NCBI GenBank assembly: GCA_029339505.1
Contig: JAQISU010000109.1
Span: forward strand, 1,330,001 to 1,394,000
Direction of reading: 5' to 3'
Length of the DNA stretch: 64,000 bases
Source: Unio delphinus
Lineage: Eukaryota > Mollusca > Bivalvia > Unionida > Unionidae
Shown here: positions 21,141 through 33,619 of the stretch, piece by piece
Position numbering within the stretch: the first letter of the stretch is position 1
Layout of the letters: each line of letters opens with the position of its first letter
Position numbers and translations under genes: made by a program
The notes under the pieces: generated by a model
Seen by the model: the letters and a program-made list of their open reading frames with translations, nothing else
What the model was told of the DNA's origin: nothing
Databases searched by the model: none

Positions 21141-21245
21141 TTTGAAATCGGTCTGTTGTAAAGCAACGTATCGGCGTGTATTGGGTTACACGTACAGACC
21201 GATTCAAACCCCCTCAAAGGGGTTATTAACGGGTGAAAACCCGTT
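21141..21245 (+). ncRNA. Structured RNA candidate U1 (branched stem plus two hairpins)
   Basis: A 14-pair stem closes the first part: TTTGAA-A-TCGGTCTG (21141-21155, one bulged A) with CAGACCGATTCAAA (21195-21208). Inside are two hairpins, TTG/CAA (21156-21166) and CGTGTA/TACACG (21175-21180, 21187-21192; loop TTGGGT). Two more follow: AACCCC/GGGGTT (21207-21212, 21219-21224, overlapping the outer stem end) and AACGGG/CCCGTT (21228-21233, 21240-21245). Relatives without the 5' strand occur at 22601-22690 (U2) and 49163-49210 (U3), both keeping the small hairpin with a T/C change in its loop. Confidence 0.6.
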
Positions 21246-21360
21246 CAAATAGAAAAAAAAGTTAAATATTATTTAAATAATGAAAAGATACTACGTTTGT
21301 GTTGTAGATTAAATAGAATTTAATTATAATACTAAATACCATGTTAATGGGTAAAGTACA

Positions 21361-22260
21361 TTAATGATGACGCTATGGGGTTATATCACATGGCGCTACG
21401 CGAAGTGAGCAGGCCTATGGAAAAGTTTGGAAAATCACCCCATTAGGGTGATTTATATTTATTTTATACTTATTTTTATTCAGTAAATTTTAAAAGTTAA
21501 AATTAATTTAAATTAGGCACCTCTTCTTCTCTGGATACTATATTCAAACTTTTTCTTTCATGTGATATGATATCCATTAAAGGGTAATTTTGGAGAAAAA
21601 AAAATTTGGAACATTTCTTAGATTAATTAATATAAATAAATAAAGAACGACCCTAATTGAGTCAGGAGCTGTATAACCAAATAAATTCGTACAGACCCTT
21701 ACTCAAGGCAGGCGGACCTAGATTTTAAATATTATTAGAAAGTAAATTGGTGTACATTAAATCTATAATTAAATACACTTCAGTTTACACAAAATTTAAC
21801 TAAAATTTATTTAAATAAAAGATTTTACGTGATAACCCATTTAGAGAGTTATCAAAAAGTAAGACAACTGGTGGAAAAATTTGGACGGAAAAGACTATCC
21901 TTACAAAAACACAAAGTATAGACTTATATATAGCAACATACAAAGAGCACCAACACAAATAGCAAACACAAGGATAATAGGGGACCACTAGCCATGGTCA
22001 AATGATAAAATAAAGTGGAATACTAATTTGGGTAGGTCAATTCCCATCTAGTAATGTCCTACTTAAATAACACTAGGGAAAGAAAAAAATACTCTTTTCA
22101 AACATATAATCCCGATGGGAAAAATTAAATGGGGAATTAAATGGAAAAATAAAAAAACTGTCAACATATTAGGGAGGAGGAAAACACATAAACAAAAAAA
22201 CTTTTATATTTTTTTTGTGGGGAGGGGGGCACATACATGGTGCCCTCCCCCCCCCATAAA
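21361..22260 (+). ncRNA. Structured RNA candidate S1
   Basis: About 900 bases similar to 45081-45960 (S2) but strongly diverged. Several helices are kept by paired changes: TTGAGT/ACTCAA (21657-21662, 21701-21706) around CTGTA/TACAG (21669-21673, 21690-21694) with the loop AACCAAATAAAT; TGATAAC/GTTATCA (21830-21836, 21848-21854); GACCA/TGGTC (21983-21987, 21995-21999) with the loop CTAGCCA; GTAGG/CCTAC (22032-22036, 22058-22062); TCCC/GGGA (22110-22113, 22117-22120). It ends in a long G/C hairpin (22219-22255) followed by A-rich sequence. It has no ORF. It may be the untranslated region of a retroelement RNA, or an independent RNA. Confidence 0.65.
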
Positions 22261-22261
22261 A

Positions 22262-22590
22262 AAAAGAAAACCCATTATCTTGTATTTGCATTATCGTTTC
22301 ATAATTTAGTTAATTATCTTGTTTACGTTTGCAACTTTGAATATGTTTTGCACCATTTGAATTTTTCATTCTTACATTTATAAAATATAATTGTTGTAAG
22401 TTCACTTATTTAATTTAGAATTGCGTTATCTATGGATTTTCGTGGTATTATCTTGGATTTGTATTATCATTTTAAATTCTTTTGTTTATTAACCTGTTCA
22501 ATTTTGTATATTGTATTCATTGTTGTGTGCTGGTTTGCAGCTTTTAATATGTACATATATAACCAATAAACTTTTATGGAAAAAAACCAA
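22262..22590 (+). mobile_element. LINE 3' UTR end (5'-truncated)
   Basis: AT-rich sequence ending in AATAAACTTTTATGG and an A-rich tail, in the style of the 3' UTR of the LINE at 45968-49160 (which ends AATAAAGATTTTATG). It starts directly after the A-rich tail of S1 and is followed by U2. Only the 3' end is present. Confidence 0.5.
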
Positions 22591-22600
22591 AAAAAACCCA

Positions 22601-22690
22601 ACGTATCTGAGTGTACTGGGTTATACGTACTGACTGATCAAACCCTTGAAAGAGGTTATCAACGAGTGAAAACCCTAACCAAGCACTTAA
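22601..22690 (+). ncRNA. Structured RNA fragment U2
   Basis: Similar to the second half of U1 (CGTATC, GTGTACTGGGTTATAC, AAACCC, GAGTGAAAACCC). The small hairpin GTGTA/TATAC (22611-22615, 22622-22626) survives with a G-U pair; the later two hairpins are decayed. It begins just after a LINE A-tail. Confidence 0.5.
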
Positions 22691-22699
22691 AAATAGCCA

Positions 22700-25690
22700 A
22701 TGAAAAGTATAAAATAAAATAATAAATGAAACAAGATAATTAGTATAACTATGAATAATACCAGAAATAACAACCTCTATTTTTAAGAAATGTATGAATG
22801 CTCTCAAACTAGCATTCATAAACACTAGATGACTAGTAAATAAACAAAGCAAAAGAACTTATAAAAATAACAACCATATGAAATAATAGCACTACAGAAA
22901 ACATAACATCCATCGAAAACAATTAACTTGTTAGAAGATAAACTAGACGCAATAATGTTAATACAAAAAGACCTACACAACATCTGTTCAGGAGTAGGAT
23001 TATTAATGAAAATTAAACACATCCAAAGTAACTGGAAAAACTACACCACACCAACACAATTTAAAGGAAGAGTAATACACCTGCATGAAGACAACAAAGA
23101 CTACCCTTTCTAAACAAGCTTTCCGACTACATCTCAAACTACAGCCAAGAAAATATCATTTTATTGGGCCACTTCAACTTATGTCTGAATCAAATAGATC
23201 GATTCACGCCATATTACGACAGAAAATCGACCTCAGCGCTAAATGACATGATAGAAAACAACTCGCTTACCGACGCATTTCGACACTTACACCTTCAAGA
23301 AATAATATACACTTTTGAAGCAAACAATTACGCCTCACGAATAGATCAAATATACATTAACAACAACAATGCAAATAATATACTTAAATGCGAGATCTTA
23401 AACGAAAACATCGTCGATCATAAAACTGGCACAATAGAGTACACAACACACGCTACAATTAAATGGGGAAAGAGTCATTGGAAACTTAATAATTCAATAA
23501 TAGACCTCCCCGAACTACAATATGAGGTAATAAAGTTTGTCGAAAATACAAATAATCTAAATATAATACAATTTTGGGATACAATAAAATAACACTTTAA
23601 AAGCATTGGTAAAAAATATTCAAGACTACAAGCCAAAGTAATAAACTAATTAAAACAGAGTGCACATGTATATTAAATAACAATGACATCAGTGAGGAAC
23701 AAAAAAAAGTAACTAGAAAAGTCTTCGAAAAACTACAACTATATAAACTACCTGGGGAAAAAACAGAAAACTGGACTATTCCAGGACATATATAACATTG
23801 GGAAAAATCTACATAAGAGAAGAAATAAGATGAGGGAATGAAAGATCAATGACAAAACTCGGAGCAAACAACATTGTGATTGAAAGGAAAAATGATATTT
23901 TATTAAATGTAAAATCCTACTATCAATCTCGATACAAAGCAAAAATATACCAAATGAGAATGTAAACAATTTCCTAAATAATATCAAGCTTCCGCTATAC
24001 AAGAAGAAAAAGAAACGTGTGAATAGATAATAGCAAAAGAGGAAATCGAAATATCTATTGACATGATGACTAAAAACAGGGCACCAGGCCTAGATGGCTT
24101 AACATCCGAGTTTTATCAGAAATTTAAAAAAATAATTAGCCCAATTTTACAGAGACTCTATAATGAAATTTTCATAAATAAGGAAATGACGAAAACAATG
24201 AAGACAGGGCTCATAACCCTAATCATTAAAAATAAAGGGGACATGTCAGACTTTAAAAAATGGCGCCCAATCTCCCTTCTGAACCTCGACAATAAGATAC
24301 TCACCACCGTACTAGCTAACAGATTGAAAAAACACGCTGAACGATCTAGTCATGAACATCGTGCGGTGAAGAAGGGAGACAATTAACTGATAATATTCTA
24401 TATATTAAATCAATTCTTGAATATATGTACACAAATGATAAAAGCGACCAAGAGAAGGCATTTGATAAAATAGAATTAAAATTTATCCTTACAACGCTTA
24501 AGAAAAACGGCTTCAGAAACAATTTTATAAGCTGGGTACAGACACTGTACAATAAAAATTCAATCTACAATACAAATTAATGGGACCCAAACAGACACTT
24601 TCGACAAGATCAGTCAGACAAGGGTGCATCCTCTCAATGTTACTGTATGTAATCGGGATCGAAACGTTTAATAGAGCCATCCAAGACGACAATGATATAA
24701 AAGGAATTAACATTCCAAATTATAGAAATCAAATAAAAACGTTTCTACACGCCGATGACTTTTCAAATTTTATAACTACTTCTGATTCGTATAAACACAT
24801 AATTAAACAATTTAACAATTTTAGCGAAGCCTCTGGCTCAGACATTAACCATGAAAAAACAGAGATTTTATTAATTGGAGACTGCATAAAAGCGTAACAC
24901 ACAACTGCCACAAGAAAAAATTAAAGAACAATTAAAAGTTCTAGGAGTGTACAGAGGCACTAACTCGAAAATGTTAAGCCTAAACCAAATAATTAAAAAG
25001 AAACGTAAACATACAATGATCTGGAGTATCAGAAACTTTACTCTTCTGGAAAAAATACAATAAACTCAGACATAAACAAAAAATAATAATGAAATTTATG
25101 AAATTATTAAACAATATAAATTACCACCCAACAAGGTGGAACTAAATAAGACGCTTTTAAACTTGAATGATATATGGAAACAATGGATAAAAATCAAAAA
25201 CCCGAAAATATAACACAAATTTACGAATACCTTCTCGATGCATGGTGGACTGGAGAATTGGCATACAAAAGGAACGTCATACGAACCTTTCCCTAATGTC
25301 AACTATGCAAAAAATTTATTTACAATAAAACTCACTTAATTCTAATGTGTGAATCACTAAGTGACAAGAGAAATGATATAAAACAAAAAATAATAAACGC
25401 AACGGACCGTTTTGATAAAAAAAATCACTACTATATAACGAACAAATAAATGATAAGCTGCTATACCAAGAAACCATAAAATTCATACTTCATGTAATTG
25501 AAAATAGAAGGCAATCCATATGGATACCTGATATATAATAAATTGTACCGAACACGGCGCAGAATCTGTATTATCATTGAATATTTGGGAAATTTAATGA
25601 TGACGTCATCAATCGTTATTTCTACTATTCGAACTTTAACTATATATTTCTGTTCTGGAAATTTAAATAAAATTATAAAATGATACAATC
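22700..25690 (+). mobile_element. L1/Tx1-like LINE, decayed ORF2 with endonuclease and RT
   Basis: Pieces in order: a decayed APE-type endonuclease (22928-23113: NLLEDKLDAIMLIQKDL, GRVIHLHED); its continuation (23164-23592: LLGHFNLCLNQIDRF, SRIDQIYINN, DHKTG, HWKLNNS), where GHFN replaces the usual GDFN; the RT start (24063-24386: APGLDGLTSEFY, FKKWRPISLLNLD); the RT core (24580-24897: VRQGCILSMLLYVIGIE, FLHADDFS, NHEKTEILLIGD) with HADD in place of YADD; the C-terminal tail (25131 onward). Many stops and shifts make it inactive. Its 3' part is the start of duplicon copy B. Confidence 0.8.
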
Positions 25691-26399
25691 TGAAATAAAA
25701 AGCAAGATAAACATTTTATCTTGTGAAATTACTTTCATGATGTTATTCAGCATATTTACTGTAGGATAGAAACTGGTAGAATGGGCTACTTTCGTCAGAT
25801 CGATTTTGCTAGAAAGGGATTGTGACCGTAATGGTGCAAATAAAGGTTAATTCGCCGATTGGATTCAGGACATGGTCATTTAAGAGTTATGCGTTGGTAC
25901 GTCACTATCTTTTGAATGTGTATGTGTAGTTTGTGTCTTCTTGCGATTCTGAAACGATAAAAGACTCGTGAGAAAAAGTCGAATCGAGCGAAGGGTTGTG
26001 GTCACGCTTGCGTTCCTTGTGTTTATTTATATTACCGATAAGGGTAGTTCGTGTTGTCAGAAATTTCTCCGTACTTTATTCATAAAACGTCAACCTCCTG
26101 TGATCATACAAACAGACAAACACCCAGACACTAGAGTGGGAACAATACTCTGCTATACATCAAAACATGGCCGACGTCAAAGGCAACGACACAGAAATGA
26201 CACCGTCTGACACGCGCTACTATGTGTGAAATGAACAATGTAAATAAGAAGTCGTTCGACGTCACTGACAAAAGAAGCGAACAACGGAAACACGACCTAA
26301 ATGTGAAACAAAAACCTGACCGAGCCATTCATCCTTCTACTTAGGAGAGGGAAATGAATGACAAGCCAAACAATGTTTCTAATCAAACAAATACTATAA

Positions 26400-27190
26400 C
26401 CATTACAACTAAATAACAGTAATTTCATCATTATCGTCTTCAGTCTCTTGACCTAGTACTGCTGAACATCTGACCAGTATCCACCACTTGTCTCGATCAT
26501 GTGCCAATGACAGTGTCTCCGCAAAAGTTTTTCTGGTCCATTCTATGATGTTGTCACTCCACTTTGTTTCTCTGTCTACCTCTCCTTCTACCACCTTGGA
26601 CACAACCCTGCAGTACTGTTGTGGATAGACTGTTGGCTCATGTGATATGGCCATACCATTTCAGCTTTCTCTTTTTAACAGTGGTGAGGAGGTCTAAATA
26701 ATGACCTACTTTGTGCCTGATGGTGTTACGCACTTCTTGATTTTGTTGTGGTCCATGTAAGAGATGCCAAGGATTGTTATGTAGCATCTCATTTCAAGTG
26801 GCTGTATTCTTCGTTGTAATTCTGCTGTTAGGGTCCAGGCCTCACGTGAATACAGAAACATTGAGATGACTAGTGCTCTCAATAGTCTGATTTTAGTTTT
26901 CTGTCAGATATTCTTGTCTCTCCAGATGGATCTTAGCTTTGACATTGCTGCCGTTGTTTGTGTTGCTCGTTACAACATTCTGCTCTTTATCCCTAATTTG
27001 CGGAGTTTGGACCTCTGGGTCTCCTGTGGATGGATGGTTGTAAAGTTCTTTACAATACACAGTCCATCTTTCTGTAATGTCACTTGCTTCTGTGAGGCAT
27101 TTTCCATCTTCGTCTTGAATGGTATTGACTTTTGGTTGCTAATGTCTGGTGAGGTCTTTCACAATTTGCAATGCCTTTTGTTAACTTAGA
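26400..27190 (-). mobile_element. RTE fragment with internal deletion, copy B
   Basis: Counterpart of 1330-3035. The C-terminal tail remains on the minus strand (26409-26654: WSDNIIEWT-like end of the RTE protein). The RT core is gone: the sequence jumps near 26994 from the homologue of 1873 to that of about 2847. Confidence 0.8.
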
Positions 27191-27584
27191 AACTCGAAAT
27201 ACAGACTAAAGGAAAATGGACAAGGAGTACAACTAAAAGGGGACAGACAAATATAACCTCCCACATGCAGAAAACCCGCTACACATTACAGACAAATACA
27301 AAAGAACGGCAAAAAGAATTATACAGATAATAAAGTCACTAAAATCATTTATATATATGACAAAAGTGGAATATAAATGTGTTGTTTTTTTTTTCATGTT
27401 TAACTTACATTATAATATAAAAAAAAATTAAATTATTGAAGACAAGATTGGGTACGGGACTCTCATCTGGCGGTCTAAAATTGCTGTGAGAGAGCCCTTT
27501 ACACAACACTGTTTTGGGATATACTTAAAGGTATCCAAACAACTATGCTACTATACTTTTAATAATCAAAGGCTCGCCGATCCA

Positions 27585-27677
27585 TAGTCTGGTTCCTTGC
27601 TTAGTATGCTCCTTACGTTTGCACTCCGCTATACTAATATACAAACGCAAGGAGCATACTAAACTGGGAACCAGACT
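27585..27677. repeat. Foldback, copy B
   Basis: Arms 27585-27621 and 27642-27677, equivalent to 3437-3527. AGTCTGG and CCAGACT pair fully here, where copy A has a mismatch. Confidence 0.8.
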
Positions 27678-27710
27678 AGCCGATCCAATGAGCAAAGGAG
27701 CATATACAGT

Positions 27711-27822
<112 letters not shown>

Positions 27823-27839
27823 GATAGACAATGAAATAG

Positions 27840-28190
27840 TAAATTTCATATGGAGTTGTGTTAGGGTGATTAGCTCTACCCAGCCCAGTTGTATTAAAAT
27901 ATGCTAATATTTGTAATAGATTTAAATCCATTAATTCTGAACCAAAATCGCCATGGGATGGTCTCTACATCTACTGGTTTGGTTTCTCAATAAGAAATAG
28001 AGGGGATATTTACAAAAATAATAAGCTAACAAACAAATTAGGAGTCCCGATAAATTACAGAAATATAAAGAATTTATTTGTGAAGTATAAAGAGAGGAAG
28101 GATTTATGGGAGCAAGGCAAGAAGAAAACATATACTTGGAAATTAGAGAAAAAGGTGCAACATCTTATATTTTGATGGAAGTTTCGACAA
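27840..28190 (+). mobile_element. Degenerate LINE-like coding fragment, copy B
   Basis: Counterpart of 3640-3975 with the same coding trace and a stop after it. No catalytic motif. Confidence 0.4.
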
Positions 28191-28840
28191 AAATAGATTA
28201 TACAAAGTCACAGAATATATAACCAGTATTAAGAAGGCGTGTGACCAGGTTATCACAATTGGGAGTTAACCTGGCCCGGGCAAAATCTCTACCGGGGGGG
28301 GGGAGGGAAGGCGAGGTGAGTAAAGCTCCGTTTTACCGCCTACTTAGGGGCGTGTGGCGTCAAGCACGGGGTGCAGCCCCAGCCTCAGATCTCACCTCAG
28401 GAAATATGAAATTCCGCATAGAGGAGAATACAGTTAAGCACGGGCTGGATCTCTGACTCCATCTATCATGCCACAGAAGGAATATGCAATTATTTCTTGG
28501 AAAGGCCAAAAGTTGACAAAGTTTTTTCTGTGTCAAAGTCTCTCCATTCCTTTATTATAAACATCAATGGTTTTTCTTATCAGTTGTGATGCAATAAAAC
28601 CAGGGTCTGTCAATCAAATGTAACACCCTGAAATCTGAAATCATCAAAACAAAGGTATCTAGAGGTACTTAACACGTATATGACAATATTTACAGCCATG
28701 AATGGGAGGAACCCTTATGGTAGGCTTCCAATCAGATTGAAGAGTTGGTGCAGAACTTTAAAACCTAGCAAGCTTGACTTTCCTAGTTATAAAACTGAGG
28801 GAAAGAGGATAATTCTTGTCATTTACATGCAGTTATTGTA

Positions 28841-30853
28841 ACGGAAACCACGAAGGGGTACAAGAAGAGGCAGAAAAGTTTTTTTTTTTAAACCTGCAAA
28901 TATTCCACATAACAAAGGAGTCAGATATCTGACAGATGATACTCTACCAATTTTCAGTGCTGCATCAGTTCCAGTGACCAGAAGAATGGAAGCAGACAAG
29001 TTCTCTGTAATAGCAGTGACAAAGCCGACAAATGGGTCTCTTTCATCTGCTCAGGTTCCAGACTCTAATGCCAAACCGGGGTCTGCAAAAACTCTACAAC
29101 CATCATTCAAATCAAAACTGGACCTGAAAAAGATAGAATTAAATGAGCAAGATGGAACACAAATCATATGCATGAAAAAAAAAAAATGTTGAAATGTGGA
29201 ATGATATCATTGATCGCCATGGGCATCAATTCAACATGTGTGACAGGCCAGAGTTCCAAACTGTTAATGAAAGAAAATGGGGACTTGCTTGGAAGCAGAC
29301 TATGGTGTGTAAAAACTGCAGTTTTAAGTCACCAGAGAGTACAAGTTATATGAGGAGATAAGAACAGATAAACCTGGGCCAAATCCTGCTGCTGTTAATC
29401 TGATGTTTCAAGTTGGACTACAAGATAGCCTTATGGGCAACACCAGAGCTAGATACTTGCTTGCAGCCACTGACATTCCACCACCTAGCACATCATCTAT
29501 GCAAAGAGCATCCTACATTGTAGGCAAAGCAGCCGTTGAGCTCAATGAAATTGATATGACAAACAAACTTAAACTAGTCAGACAGGTTAATGTCATGCGT
29601 GGTGTTCAGCATCCTGAACAAATAAATGTTGCTTTTGATGCCAGATATAATGCCTTTAGCTTTGGACATGAAACGAAACCTGGCCAAAGTTCATCACAAG
29701 CCGTTGGAATTGCCTGTGAAACTGTTACAGATAAGCAGCACATTGTGGGTTGTACAGTAGAAAACAAGCTCTGCTGGGCTGCAGCATGGCTGAAGGGGAA
29801 AGGTTTTGATGTGAAATGTACAGGAGGCCATGTTGACTGCACATCAAATATGTCACCAGTTGCACCACATTCAGAGCATGAGATGGCAAGAGAAATTGGA
29901 AACAAATTTGTGCTGCAAGAGATTCTCATTAAACACGTAACTAGAGATGGAGATGCACAGGGTGCTGCTGGCTTCTAAGCTGCTTACAACATTCTGCATC
30001 CAATGTGGAACGTATAAAGAATGTCAGACCCCTTCCATCTGTGTCATTCACAGTTCAAATGGTGCAACTCTGCAGTATTTAGTGCCGAAATGTTTCCAGG
30101 AAGAACAACAAGAGAAGGAAAAAGGCTCAAACAGAAAATTATCAGTCAAGACATCAAAGCTTGGTGCAGTTTGATCTTCAAGCAACTGATGAAGGATAAC
30201 AGAGGTGATGTTAAAAAAATTAAAGGTCAACTTCCACAAGTACTGGATGCCACTCTGCGCTGTTATTCAGGGGACTGCTCAAAATGCCGGCGTTATTCCA
30301 AGGTTTGTGGGGGAGGAAGTACTAACAACTGGTGGATGCGATCAGCATACCTAGGCCCTCATAAAGTGACTCATCTTAACATGACAGAAAATGATAAGAC
30401 AATCCTGTTAGAAGTTCTCAGAATGAAACTCTCCTGTGATGCTGTACAAAGACTGCGACTGAATACAAACACAGAGATATGTGAAGCTATCAACAGTTCA
30501 ATCAGTGTTTCCTTACCCTAAAATGTGAACTATTCTAGAAACTTTGAGGCAAGAGTGCATTCAACAATGCACAGACTCAATAACAGCTTGAGATCATCAC
30601 TGAAAGCCAAGGTGACACACTTGAAAGGTCAACTGTCATCAAGGACTTGCGATCACTGGATAAAATGGATAAACGCTGCACTTACCATCAGTTGTATCAA
30701 AAGCGTCCACAAACTAGGCGACGTCTCCTAGCAAGACGAGGAAAAATGATCCAGGCTCATCTGAGGTACAGGACTCAGCAAGGCAATAGAAAGTCTAACT
30801 ACTGCAAAGGACTTCTAGACACCAAGGATGATCACTCCTATGCACAGGTTTAG
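28841..30853 (+). pseudogene. Mutator-like transposase, disrupted, copy B
   Basis: Counterpart of 4640-6642. The start codon seen in A is ACG here. A T run at 28880-28889 and an A run at 29176-29187 differ in length from A and shift the frame. The main frame covers 29403-30521, with stops at 29976 (shared with A) and near 30014 (B only). At 30480 the codon that is a stop in A reads through as TEICEAINSS. A one-base loss near 30646 shifts the C-terminal part into the frame of 30647-30853. The same zinc and catalytic-region motifs are present. Comparing A and B separates older shared lesions from later ones. Confidence 0.7.
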
Positions 30854-30949
30854 CCAAGGGACACTGCAGAGATAAAAGATTGTTTTAATTCCATGTGCAA
30901 CATGAATGTTGTTAATAGACACAAAAGAGAACACATGGTACAGAAGGGA

Positions 30950-31050
30950 AAACTGTAGTGGGGAAATCTGTAGGTAGCACAACGCATGATATGTGCAGTT
31001 GTGTTACTTACTACCACCTGATGAGACCTATGGAGGGGTCGAAACAGTTT
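30950..31050 (+). ncRNA. Hammerhead ribozyme, copy B
   Basis: Identical to 6739-6839 in every core and stem base: AAACTGT (30950-30956), cleavage after A30957, CTGATGA (31018-31024), GACC/GGTC (31025-31028, 31037-31040), GAA, ACAGTTT (31044-31050). The base just after the element differs from A. An A-rich tail and AAAT repeats follow. Confidence 0.85.
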
Positions 31051-31082
31051 TTCTGAATATGAAGACACAAATAAAGAAATTA

Positions 31083-31092
31083 AAAAGCAAAA

Positions 31093-31123
<31 letters not shown>

Positions 31124-31262
31124 ATCTGTAAAAAAATTCTAACATAAAATATAAATAATATAGCATGACTTACTAGATGAATGAATGAATGAATAAATGA
31201 ATGAATGAATGAATGCATGAAGGAAGGAAGGAAGCAAGGTAGGAAGGAAGGAATGAATGAAT
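31083..31262. repeat. (AAAT)n and (GAAT)n/(GAAG)n microsatellites
   Basis: AAAT units at about 31090-31125 follow the hammerhead tail. GAAT then GAAG units lie at 31178-31262. Copy A has a pure GAAG array at the second position. Confidence 0.95.
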
Positions 31263-31433
31263 CTAAAACAGCACTTTTATGCCAGCATGAATGACATACT
31301 AAAATAAATACTATACTCTCTTTTCTCCTCCTTACTCAATACAACCATCCATCCATCCTTCAATGCCAGGCATAATTCAACATGGATGTGGGTGGGTGTA
31401 TAGGATATATCATGATACCTGTATTATTCATTG

Positions 31434-31811
31434 TTATAATTTCAACTTCATCATACAGTCTGAAAAGTCAAAATGGCCATTGCAATACCCATAACCTCTG
31501 CAGCACTGCCTATTATTATTGATGGAATGCGGTTCTAGATTTAGATGATTCGCATTCACACACAAACTATTATGGCATAAATGGGATGCATCAAGCTCCT
31601 TTTGAATAGTCAGACTTCTCAACTTGACCATTAATGCCAGTCTGTGGACATGCTTTTTCTTCCATGTGTTTGTTTCAGCGTTCTTATATGATAATGGGCC
31701 ATATAATCCATTGGAAGTTACATTTCCAGTCCATATTCGACAATCACTATTATGTGCTAGGACAGAATTTAAAGAAATTTTGGCTGACAAGTTTTGAAAA
31801 AAAGCCTCCAT
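31434..31811 (-). CDS. His-Cys-box endonuclease-like ORF, copy B
   Basis: Open 125-residue counterpart of 7252-7629. All Cys and His residues of the putative zinc and catalytic sites are retained (CRIWTG, HRLAL, SHLCHNSLC, HLNLEP, NNNRQCC, CNGH). Changes fall mostly in the loop before KKKHVH (DPE to NAE and the residue before) and near the end (HGDFPDC to HFDFSDC). Retention of both frames could reflect recent duplication alone. Confidence 0.6.
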   Translation of the reverse strand: MEAFFQNLSAKISLNSVLAHNSDCRIWTGNVTSNGLYGPLSYKNAETNTWKKKHVHRLALMVKLRSLTIQKELDASHLCHNSLCVNANHLNLEPHSINNNRQCCRGYGYCNGHFDFSDCMMKLKL

Positions 31812-32731
31812 TGCAACTTTAATTTGGTGTAGGAATACATTGCTGCTAATACTAGTGAGTTATCTCTCCGTCAGATGCCATTTCTGTACATTTATGGGGT
31901 AAAACTTACTTTTTAATAAAAAAAATTAAAAGTTAATTTAAAATTTTTTAAATTAAAATATTTTGTTTTTTTTAATTTCCAATTTTTCAAGTTATTATAC
32001 AGCTGGTGTCAAAATTTCAGCTGTCTATCATTAATAATAAAATTTGTATAGCATATTAAAGTCTCATCAATACTGCCTGCATAGGCCATACACTACAATT
32101 AATTTTACTATATGTTCTCTACATATATTTCTCAGCACTGACCTTTCCACAGTGAGACAATCAATACAAATCATATGTTAATCTAAAATACCTCCAAAGA
32201 TGACTTCACGGTGAAATTCTTGTCAAGGATTGACCGGCATTTTGTTGAGTGACTGCACTGTAAACAAAGCAGCATGTACACAGAACACTGATTTCACTTC
32301 CGGATCATCACTAAGGCCTAATTACACAGTGTGCACTGTTGCCAAAATACATACAGACAACCACTCTCTTCTATCACCACCAAAATGAGACAGGAAAAAA
32401 TGTTCTAAAAATAGACTGGAACTACATTCGTGGGTACTGAACTAGAGGTATTAATTATGAAAAGATTCCATATAGTTGACTTGCTGTGTTAGGAACTATA
32501 TTTATCTTAGCTGTAAAAAGCAGCTATGCAATATTTTAATGAATATATATTTAATAGTTTAATATTTTAGTCATATCGACTCAAGTTTTGAATCTCACAT
32601 TTGATGAATTTAGTGTATCCAGTTCCACTACATGTACCTTTTATAGAGATAACTAAGATATGTAAACAAAAACTGAACAACATTGTACTATTCATGGAGA
32701 GCATGGTTGTAGTTCATTAATATATTTTAAA

Positions 32732-32773
<42 letters not shown>

Positions 32774-33619
32774 GTCTACAGTTTTGCAGTTTATAGTGAT
32801 GTAGCCTGTAGTTCGGTGTTCCACACAGTCACATTATCCTGACACTAGGCTGACTAGTCCTAACACTAACCTCTTAACTATTTGTATAGGTCTTTGTTAT
32901 GTCCCAGCCATGGTAAAGCTAAACTGTAAAGCATAATCGCTTATAATACGCCATGCAATTATAAGAATAAATGGGATTCGCGTTTGACAAAATACCTGTT
33001 CAAAGGCGAGGCAAGCTAATACATTTTTATCTCTATTTAAGCAAACATTTGATGTCAATTCGATGACAAACTGGAGTTGAGGAATTCACAACTCTGGCAT
33101 AGATTATTTGTCAGATCTTGATATTGTTCATGTTTACAAATGTGCAGGCCGTACATTCTTTCTAACGATTAAAATTTAAATGCAATGGATACCTGAGTAA
33201 AGTTGTGTCAACTTCAGTTGCAAAGAAAAATGTTTGGTTTCTTTTTGGTTGTTGTTTTTTATGCCGGAATAATTTGTTGCATAGAAAACCCTGCCTATTG
33301 TCAAATATATTTAATAATGGTGTTGCTTATAGTCCTATCTATATAACAGGCTCTGAAAAATGTAGGTAAATAGAGATTAAAAGCGGTTTAAATTAGTACA
33401 ATTAGTGGTAATACATCAATCATATAAATTGATTTGATGCAGATTTATTCATTTATGCATAATAAACTTCCCCATTAATTGTTGCATAAGCTGCACTGCA
33501 CTAAAATTATTGTAAGTATGCAGTTATAAACTTTTTAAGATTGCACAAGATAAATCAACAAATTAACATATTTTAACAACAAAGGTGAAGCCATCGCTAC
33601 TAACTAGTTTACGCTTTCC
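31812..33619. other. Duplicon sequence without gene; (TG)n at 32733-32770
   Basis: Counterpart of 7630-9428. Nothing else recognised. Confidence 0.5.

Noticed and set aside
22115..22309. 64-codon ORF across the G/C hairpin of S1
   Set aside because: It crosses the structured region, the poly-G/poly-C stem and the LINE junction, and is not conserved in S2.
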